Assembly (NCBI RefSeq): GCF_004570975.1
Contig: NZ_SPPC01000007.1
Span: 186,001 to 250,000 of the forward strand
Reading direction: 5' to 3'
Source of the DNA: Barnesiella sp. WM24
GTDB taxonomy: Bacteria > Bacteroidota > Bacteroidia > Bacteroidales > Muribaculaceae
Length of the DNA: 64,000 nucleotides
Shown here: positions 58,380-64,000 of the stretch, piece after piece
Layout: each line of letters begins with the position of its first letter
Position numbering within the stretch: position 1 is the first letter of the stretch
Translations under genes and position numbers: made by a program
The notes under the pieces: generated by a model
Told to the model about the DNA's origin: nothing
Databases searched by the model: none
The model's input: only the letters and a program-made list of their open reading frames with translations

Positions 58380-59580
58380 TACATGCAGTGTAGGGGCGAG
58401 TGGAAGCTCGCCCGCGTTGCGCCCGCCGATGACGTATATGGGTGGCATCCCCGGAGGGGATGATCTGTGTTTTCGCATGGTTTGTGTTGCGGGCGACCTT
58501 CCAGTCGCCCCTACAGCTACGCGGTGGAACGTTGGGGCGATTTTCAACGTATTATCAATGGCTGTCCATGCATGCAATGTAGGGGCGAGTGGAAGCTCGC
58601 CTGCGTGGCGCCCGCTGATGGCGTATATGTGGGGTCATCCCCTTGCGGGGATATGCTGTGTTTCCGCAGTGCATGTGTTGCGGGCGACCTTCCAGTCGCC
58701 CCTACAGCTACGCGGTGGAGCGTTGGTATGATTTTCAACGTATTATCAATGGCTGTCCATGCATGCAATGTAGGGGCGAGTGGAAGCTCGCCCGCGTTGC
58801 GACCACCGATGACGTATCTGTGGCGGCATCCCCTCCAGGGATAGATTGCATGTCGGCATGGTTTGTGTTTCGGGCGACCTTCCAGTCGCCCCTACAGCTA
58901 CGCGGTGGGCTGCGCGGTGATTTGCAATGCATTATCAATGATTGTCCATGCATGCAATGTAGTGGCGAGTGGAAGCTCGCCCGCGTTGCGTCCGCCGATG
59001 CGTGTACATGTTGGTTGGCACCTCTAAAGGGGATAGATCGCGTTTCCGCAGTACATGTGTTGCGGGCGACCTTCCAGTCGCCCCTACAGCTACGCGGTGG
59101 AGCGTTTGGGTGATTTGCAATGCATTATCAATGACCGTCCATGCAGGCAGTGTAGGGGCGAGTGGAAGCTCGCCCGCGTTGCGCCCGCCGGTGACGTATA
59201 TGGGCGGCATCCCCGGAGGGGATGATCTGACTTGTAGCCGTGGGTTGAGCGTAGCGATACCCACGGACAGGTGTCGCCGAGCATGATGTTTCCGACAGGA
59301 ATCATCAAAATACGGCATGGAAACGATGAATATATGCGATGATGATTCCTGCGGAAACATCCTTGAAAGGTCCTGCAAACCGTGGGTATAGCTGCGCTCA
59401 ACCCACGGCTAAACATGGATTATCCCCTTGCGGGGATAGACCGCGTTTCCGCAGTGCATGTGTTGCGGGCGACCTTCCAGTCGCCCCTACAGCTACGCGG
59501 TGGAGCGTTGCGGCGATTTGCAATGCATTATCAATAATTATCCATACAGGCAATGTAGGGGCGAGTGGAAGCTCACCAGG
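58380..59580. repeat. Array of alternating inverted REP-like hairpins (BIME-like)
   Basis: Eleven hairpins alternate in two forms. Form A, GGGCGAGTGGAAGCTCGCCC, is at 58394, 58583, 58774, 58963, 59156 and 59559 (starts; some copies have changed bases). Form B, GGGCGACCTTCCAGTCGCCC, is at 58491, 58682, 58872, 59064 and 59467. Form B is A in reverse orientation with the last stem pair swapped from G-C to C-G. A repeats every 189-193 bp until interrupted by a palindromic element at 59236-59410. Between hairpins are conserved linkers such as ctacagctacgcggtgg, gcattatcaatg and a small hairpin gcatcccc..gggga. The many overlapping open frames are repeat translations and not genes. Confidence 0.9.
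59236..59410. repeat. Nested palindromic (MITE-like) element inserted in the hairpin array
   Basis: Ends 59236-59266 and 59380-59410 are inverted repeats of 31 bases, 29 identical, each itself a hairpin (ccgtgggt..acccacgg). Inside, 59285-59306 and 59341-59362 form a second inverted pair (gatgtttccg..caggaatcatc). The four nested arms give one long fold. No open frame fits, and no target-site duplication is obvious. It interrupts the fifth A-to-B interval, which is about 200 bp longer than the others. Confidence 0.8.
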
Positions 59581-59710
59581 ATTTATAAGTGATACTTAAT
59601 TATCTGATTATAATGTCATAATGACAAATAATACATCTTTATTTGCATATTTGCGATATTTTGCTGTATTTTACGATTAATCGATTTCACATTTCAAATA
59701 AAATCAATGG

Positions 59711-61096
59711 ATGAATAAAAAGTTATTGTTTTCACTTACCGGCTCACTATTATTGGGCGTGACCTCATGCGAGGTTTCGGATTTTATTAGTGACACCTTT
59801 GGCAGTGAGGAAAAGAAATTGCCGGAGGAGATTGCCGATGCAAAGACGTATTTTGACCAATACGCGTCTTTGGAGATTGACTATGAACTAATTGGCATGC
59901 ATCCGGGGGTAATCGTTCCCCAATGGGATGATGCAATCGCAGTGCAAAATGGCGAGATGGTGAGTATAAATGTGCCGTTGTTTACCGAAGCTACCTACAG
60001 CGGGGCGTTTTACATAGACCGCGCCAATCCTGACGAGACCTTTTCGACGTCGCTCCTGCAACGTCTGGTCATCGTAAAATATCTAGGAGAGAGTAATTAC
60101 AATTGTTATGTGTCCACTATAATCCCGGACAGAGATTGCGCGTCTAAAAATCGCGCGATGATTTCCCGGCGGTTTTTATCGGGCGATACTGCAACGACTT
60201 TTTCCGGCACGGTTATCTATTCGACGGTTACAACCAACTATACTGTTGCCGTTGAGCGTTATTCCGGTGGTGAGTGTATTGAAAGTATCTCAATACTCAA
60301 TCCCGAAGATGCGGTTATTGGTATGTATGAGTCTATGGAGCAGATAATCGGGGCAAAGGAGGTGACGCGTGAGATCTCTCTGATGTCAAGAAGCGGTGGC
60401 GAATTTGGCGGCATCCAACTTCCGGGGGTGACAATAATCGGAACACCCGGCGGAAGCGGGGGAGGCACTCCTTCTGTCCCGTCACTCCCGCCACCACCTG
60501 ATCCTCCGTTTCCCAATAATCCGACTCCTCCCGGCAGCAATCCTCCTGTTGTGCCGCCACCTCATAGCGGCGGTAGTTCCGGTGGCGGCTCAGGAAGCAG
60601 CTCCGGCAGCTCATCAAGTAATGATCCACAGGAGTATAAGTATTCTAAGACAGATAAACTCGTTACGAAGAAGAAGAGTATACCAATTCCAAAACAAACT
60701 GGGCAGAATTGTGTGACAAACATTTTGGACTATCTTTCTGAGTCATATTTTGAATTTGATGCGTCGAAAGGTCCATTTGATTTTTATGCTCTTCTTCTTG
60801 AAGGTAAGTTACCAGGAGAGGCAGGTGTCAGTATTGAAAATCTACCGAAGCTTATAAATCATTTTTTTGTTGCGGAACAAAATGTAAGTAATTTTAAACA
60901 AGCCATTGACTTAGGATATACACTGGTGTCTTTAAGGCGTATTGCTAGTTCTAAAGACTACCATTGTGTACTTATCGTTGGATATACGCAGGGTGGAAGA
61001 TATATATATGTTGATACATCTACTGCAAAAACCTATACTGCACCCGCGTCTTCATTCAATAAATATTATACATTCATTATAAAAGGAATGCTTTAA
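59711..61096 (+). CDS. Lipoprotein with C-terminal papain-like (C39-type) cysteine protease domain
   Basis: Start at 59711; the ATG at 59707 runs at once into a stop. The lipobox is LLLGVTSC (Cys20). Residues 25-230 form a beta-rich domain (YDYELIGMHPGVIVP-like context: EIDYELIGMHPGVIVPQWDD). Residues about 245-307 are a Gly/Pro/Ser linker (PSLPPPPDPPFPNNPTPPGS, HSGGSSGGGSGSSSGSSSS). Residues about 308-461 form a papain-like domain with Cys334 in TGQNCVTNILDYL, His418 in DYHCVLIVGYTQGG and Asp435 in YIYVDTSTAKTY, the order of C39 peptidases. Surface or periplasmic processing of a peptide partner is inferred. It opens a four-gene unit with 4-bp and 3-bp gaps and an AT-rich composition unlike upstream genes. 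Confidence 0.8.
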   Translation: MNKKLLFSLTGSLLLGVTSCEVSDFISDTFGSEEKKLPEEIADAKTYFDQYASLEIDYELIGMHPGVIVPQWDDAIAVQNGEMVSINVPLFTEATYSGAFYIDRANPDETFSTSLLQRLVIVKYLGESNYNCYVSTIIPDRDCASKNRAMISRRFLSGDTATTFSGTVIYSTVTTNYTVAVERYSGGECIESISILNPEDAVIGMYESMEQIIGAKEVTREISLMSRSGGEFGGIQLPGVTIIGTPGGSGGGTPSVPSLPPPPDPPFPNNPTPPGSNPPVVPPPHSGGSSGGGSGSSSGSSSSNDPQEYKYSKTDKLVTKKKSIPIPKQTGQNCVTNILDYLSESYFEFDASKGPFDFYALLLEGKLPGEAGVSIENLPKLINHFFVAEQNVSNFKQAIDLGYTLVSLRRIASSKDYHCVLIVGYTQGGRYIYVDTSTAKTYTAPASSFNKYYTFIIKGML

Positions 61097-61100
61097 AACA

Positions 61101-61526
61101 ATGAAAAAGAATATCATTATAATTCTGATTACAATTTTTTGTACATCGATTAGCCTCTATGCACAAAGTAATTACTCTTCAACTATGCTCGAAGGTAAAG
61201 ACTGGTATCTATTGATGCCTAACGAGTATCCGATAAAAAGACCTCCGCAAGGAGTAAAGTATGTAAATGGAACAAAAGTTTCATTTATCTATGATGGGGC
61301 TAAGCGAGTCGAAGCAACTGCACCATACTATCTGTCATCAACCCCGGATAAGACTTTTGATCAATCCAAAGTAGGTAAAAGTACGACCGGAAAATACATA
61401 ATAATATTGTATAATGATGGCATAGCATGTTCTGAAATCCTGCGCTTGACATCAACCGAGCTTAGAGTCAAAAACCATTGGAATAATTGGGTAGTGGGAT
61501 TCTCTACAACCTGTCCTGACAAATGA
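61101..61526 (+). CDS. Small secreted lipocalin-like protein
   Basis: The 141-residue protein has a signal peptide (about 1-21, ending SLYAQ). The mature chain shows the strand pattern of small Bacteroidales lipocalin-like barrels: LEGKDWYLLMPNEYPIKRPP, TFDQSKVGKSTTGKYIIILY, CSEILRLTSTELRVKNHWNN. I assign it only as lipocalin-like. It lies 4 bp after the protease gene and overlaps the next gene by 4 bp. It could be a substrate or binding partner of either neighbour. Confidence 0.65.
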   Translation: MKKNIIIILITIFCTSISLYAQSNYSSTMLEGKDWYLLMPNEYPIKRPPQGVKYVNGTKVSFIYDGAKRVEATAPYYLSSTPDKTFDQSKVGKSTTGKYIIILYNDGIACSEILRLTSTELRVKNHWNNWVVGFSTTCPDK

Positions 61527-63421
61527 AATATTATACCTGTTGCATAATATTTTCCCTTATCAGTGTGGCAAGTGTCTCTTGTTCAAGGGATACTTGTCAT
61601 GCCGACATGGAAGAGGTATTGTCGCTTTCCGGCAAGAATCGCGACGAACTTGAAAAAGTCCTTGATTATTACAATGGTAGTCAAGATGACAGCCTTAAGC
61701 TTAGGGCTGCAAAATATCTGATAAAAAATATGCCGGGCAAATATTCTCTGGTATATGATGTGCCGTGGGAAAATCACAGCGCGGCACTTTATCGGTATTT
61801 TGATTGCGAGAACAAGGAATCGCTTTTTTCTGAATATGGCATACCGGAGCCTGAAAAGAGATATGACCTTGAATGTATATCGGCTGACTATCTTATCAAC
61901 AATATTGAACTCGCCTTTGAGGCTTGGGAGTCGCATCCGTGGGGTAAGACCATTGATTTCGCTTCGTTTTGTGAAGAGATTCTGCCCTACAGGATTGGCA
62001 ATGAGCCGCTTGAGGATTGGCGTGGAAAAGTGCTTGCCTCATATCGGGAGATTGACAACCGGTTACGTGCCGACAGCTGCATGACTGCCGGACAAGCCTG
62101 CGCGATTGTAAACCGCCTGCTGCCGGAATACTCGTGGGTCACATATCCGGTGCCACCGATGAACTATAGTATGCTGACCGCGACACCGCGAGGCACATGT
62201 GATGAGATGTGTGCTCTTGCAATGTTTACTATGCGTGCTCTTGGCATCCCTGTCGTGATGGATTTTACTCCAAGTTGGCCCAACAGGACAAGCGGACACG
62301 CGTGGAATTCCGTCAACATCGGCGATGGTATGTATGTATCGTTTATGGGTACAGAATATAATCCAGGAGAGGAACACCTCGGCACACGATTAAGGAAGTG
62401 CAAGGTGTTTCGCCGTACATTTGCGCGACAGGATATTGACACTGTGGAGATTCCGAGTATACTGAATGATCCCTATATAATTGATGTCTCTGACAAATAC
62501 CGTGACACGGATAATACTGCAACTGTAAGAATTGATTTTCCACAAGACGAGAAGGCGCTATATCTATATACGTTTGAAAAACCATTTCCCGAAATTATTG
62601 ACCGAGGCATTGTAAATGGCTCATTTGCAACGTTTGAACACGTAGGTGGAGAGATCATGTATCTTCCTGTCTACATTGATGGTGGAGAGATTTTACCGGC
62701 ATCATTCCCATTCATGATAAATCGCGGCAAAACGGTAAGTTTTGACGGTGATCTTGAAAATAAGGTTAAAGTTGAAATTGATAATCTTGGATTGAACCAA
62801 TCAATGCTTTTCAGAATGCAGGAAGGTAGCTTTGAGGCTTCGAATGACTCTGTATTCGGAAGAAAGGTTGTATTGCATGAGATTGAGGACATACCGGGTG
62901 ACTCGACCTATACGGAAATTCCGATTGCTTCAAAAGCGGCATATAAATATGTAAGGTATATGTCGCCCAAGGGAAGTAGCTGTAACGTGGCGGAAATTGA
63001 GTTTTATAATGCTGACGGAGGGCAGTTAACAGGGAACGTGATTGGTACAGCAGGCTCTTGGTACTCATCGGGAATGACTAAGGAAAAAGTGTTTGATGGT
63101 GACATATACACATATTTTGATGCTCCGTTCGGTTTCCAAGATTATTCATGGGTAGGATTAAAATTTGATGTTCCACAGGTAATCGGGTCGATAAGATATT
63201 TCCCCCGTATAGAGGATAACCGCCTTGTTAATGACCACAGATATGAAGTATTTTATTGGACCGGCGATGACTGGCAGGTGATACTTAATCAAAAGCCAGT
63301 CAATGGAAAGATAGTGGCTGATTTACCGGAAAAAGGCATTTATTATATAAGGGACGCTAAAAATAATAAGGAGAGCTACCAATATTTCATAATAGATAAT
63401 TCTCGGCAAAAATGGCTATGA
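61523..63421 (+). CDS. Lipoprotein with transglutaminase-like and discoidin-like domains
   Basis: The 632-residue protein has a lipobox ending at Cys20 (SVASVSC). A helical region runs to about 205. The transglutaminase-like core is at about 215-300 with Cys226 in RGTCDEMCALAMFTMRALGI and His259 in TSGHAWNSVNIGDGMYVSF; an acidic residue near 268 could complete the triad. A beta region follows, then an F5/8 (discoidin)-like domain near the C terminus (about 470-620), with KYVRYMSPKGSSCNVAEIEF and GSIRYFPRIEDNRLVNDHRY. Such proteins bind or crosslink surface glycan or protein. It lies between the lipocalin-like gene and the membrane gene, all coupled. Confidence 0.82.
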   Translation: MKYYTCCIIFSLISVASVSCSRDTCHADMEEVLSLSGKNRDELEKVLDYYNGSQDDSLKLRAAKYLIKNMPGKYSLVYDVPWENHSAALYRYFDCENKESLFSEYGIPEPEKRYDLECISADYLINNIELAFEAWESHPWGKTIDFASFCEEILPYRIGNEPLEDWRGKVLASYREIDNRLRADSCMTAGQACAIVNRLLPEYSWVTYPVPPMNYSMLTATPRGTCDEMCALAMFTMRALGIPVVMDFTPSWPNRTSGHAWNSVNIGDGMYVSFMGTEYNPGEEHLGTRLRKCKVFRRTFARQDIDTVEIPSILNDPYIIDVSDKYRDTDNTATVRIDFPQDEKALYLYTFEKPFPEIIDRGIVNGSFATFEHVGGEIMYLPVYIDGGEILPASFPFMINRGKTVSFDGDLENKVKVEIDNLGLNQSMLFRMQEGSFEASNDSVFGRKVVLHEIEDIPGDSTYTEIPIASKAAYKYVRYMSPKGSSCNVAEIEFYNADGGQLTGNVIGTAGSWYSSGMTKEKVFDGDIYTYFDAPFGFQDYSWVGLKFDVPQVIGSIRYFPRIEDNRLVNDHRYEVFYWTGDDWQVILNQKPVNGKIVADLPEKGIYYIRDAKNNKESYQYFIIDNSRQKWL

Positions 63422-63424
63422 TTC

Positions 63425-64000
63425 ATGAAAACTGAGATTGCAGACATATTAATCGTTTCACTGGCTGTTATATTGTTGCCATTAATGTATACATGTGCCG
63501 GATTTATTTTTTCAAGGGAGATTCTCGGGTCAGCAGTTATTGTAATATTGGGCATATATCTGTTATTAAGAATTTTCATCTCCAACTCTTTTCATAGCAC
63601 CCTTAACATAGGCTATACTGATATAATAGTTGCTATTGTTTTTATTATCGGGTGTATTTATAAGCTAAGCGACGGAAAGGGTGCCGGGATAGACACCATG
63701 GCTTTACTGATCCTTTATATGGTAATCCGAAGACTAAGGGTCACTCACTGGATGTACATCGCATTCTCAATTTCCGGGACTGTGCAAGGGGCTGTTGTAA
63801 TATTTCAGGCAATAGGTATGGTGGGAAGCATTAACAACATACATGAAGCTTGTGGAACATTTTACAATCCGGGACAGGCAGGATGCTTTATTGCGATATG
63901 CAGTGTCGTGACCGTTGGGTATATGCTGGCTTCGCGCAGCAGGACAGCAATAGTTTTCCTTGTCGTTCAATTGGCAGGGTTAATCGTTTGCGATTCAAGG
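63425..64000 (+). CDS. O-antigen ligase-like polytopic membrane protein, cut by the window end
   Basis: The frame starts at ATG 63425, 3 bp after the previous stop, and stays open for 192 codons to the end. At least six hydrophobic segments are visible (ILIVSLAVILLPLMYTCAGF, GSAVIVILGIYLLLRIFI, IIVAIVFIIGCIY, and others). The sequence GTFYNPGQAGCFIAICSVVT after a periplasmic-type loop resembles the GTFxNPN..a segment of WaaL/Wzy and PglL families, here with GQ after the proline. Members ligate or polymerise glycans on lipid A or proteins. Cluster context with two lipoproteins of enzymatic type suggests modification of a surface protein. The C-terminal half is not seen. Confidence 0.7.
   Translation, partial: MKTEIADILIVSLAVILLPLMYTCAGFIFSREILGSAVIVILGIYLLLRIFISNSFHSTLNIGYTDIIVAIVFIIGCIYKLSDGKGAGIDTMALLILYMVIRRLRVTHWMYIAFSISGTVQGAVVIFQAIGMVGSINNIHEACGTFYNPGQAGCFIAICSVVTVGYMLASRSRTAIVFLVVQLAGLIVCDSR

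Noticed and set aside
58380-59580. CRISPR array
   Set aside because: The period is about 190 bp, the repeats are hairpins in alternating orientation, spacers are conserved rather than unique, and no cas gene lies nearby.
53299-59580. Complete prophage between asnA and the repeat array
   Set aside because: No integrase, terminase, tail, lysin, replication or attachment-site pair is visible. Only five structural or lysis-type genes are present.
58417-59599. Repeated open frames with CVAGDLPVAPTATRW-type translations
   Set aside because: They come from the REP-like hairpins and linkers, which are non-coding.

Overview
The window looks like chromosome from a gut member of the Bacteroidales, most likely the Muribaculaceae. 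The evidence is two SusC/SusD polysaccharide utilisation loci (PULs), many lipoproteins and secreted glycoside hydrolases, BACON domains, periplasmic beta-propeller regulators, and repeated TAnnTTTG (-7) promoter elements, some with a TTTG/TTG -33 box 19-20 bp upstream. The family-level guess is inference from gene style, not from a marker gene.

Layout. 1-1085: decayed AlbA_2-type and helix-turn-helix genes on the minus strand. 1222-2574: two-gene unit for small exported proteins. 2810-2883: a CAT-anticodon tRNA with its own promoter and terminator. 3002-3949: a DUF5106/thioredoxin-like protein, convergent with a minus-strand operon of secreted C69 dipeptidase, queF and queC. 7016-9922: a secreted GH13 alpha-amylase with two starch-binding modules.

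10076-35127 is a large pectin (homogalacturonan) locus. It holds two PL1 pectate lyases and a GH28 polygalacturonase (minus strand), a divergent SusC/SusD pair with two unknown surface or exported proteins, a membrane-spanning propeller/AraC regulator without a kinase, and a six-gene operon: GH43, CE8 pectin methylesterase, uxaB, uxaA, uxaC and a hexuronate MFS transporter. Together these could cut and demethylate pectin outside the cytoplasm, import oligogalacturonides and uronates, and convert galacturonate or glucuronate towards 2-keto-3-deoxygluconate. The kinase and aldolase for that product are not in the window.

35344-53066, all minus strand, holds a DUF3943 protein and a second PUL, probably for beta-1,3-glucan: GH16 with two BACON domains, GH3, SusC, SusD, and a surface glycan-binding lipoprotein with duplicated C-terminal modules. 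A propeller/LuxR regulator lies upstream and a GH2 enzyme beyond it. Three TACGTCA repeats at helical-turn spacing upstream of the GH16 gene are a candidate operator.

53299-54333 is asnA. It runs convergently into 54320-58249, a compact five-gene minus-strand block of phage-type genes (small acidic protein, HK97-type major capsid candidate, connector candidate, portal candidate, unimolecular-spanin-like lipoprotein). No terminase, integrase, tail or lysin gene is visible, so it is either a neat prophage remnant or a kept, domesticated particle module. I consider it the most interesting element.

58380-59580 is an array of alternating, inverted REP-like hairpins, interrupted by a roughly 175-bp nested palindrome. 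Related hairpins occur at 22500-23010 and 35252-35271. 59711-64000 is a more AT-rich four-gene unit that runs off the window: a lipoprotein with a papain-like protease domain, a small lipocalin-like secreted protein, a transglutaminase-like/discoidin-like lipoprotein, and a polytopic membrane protein resembling O-antigen ligases.
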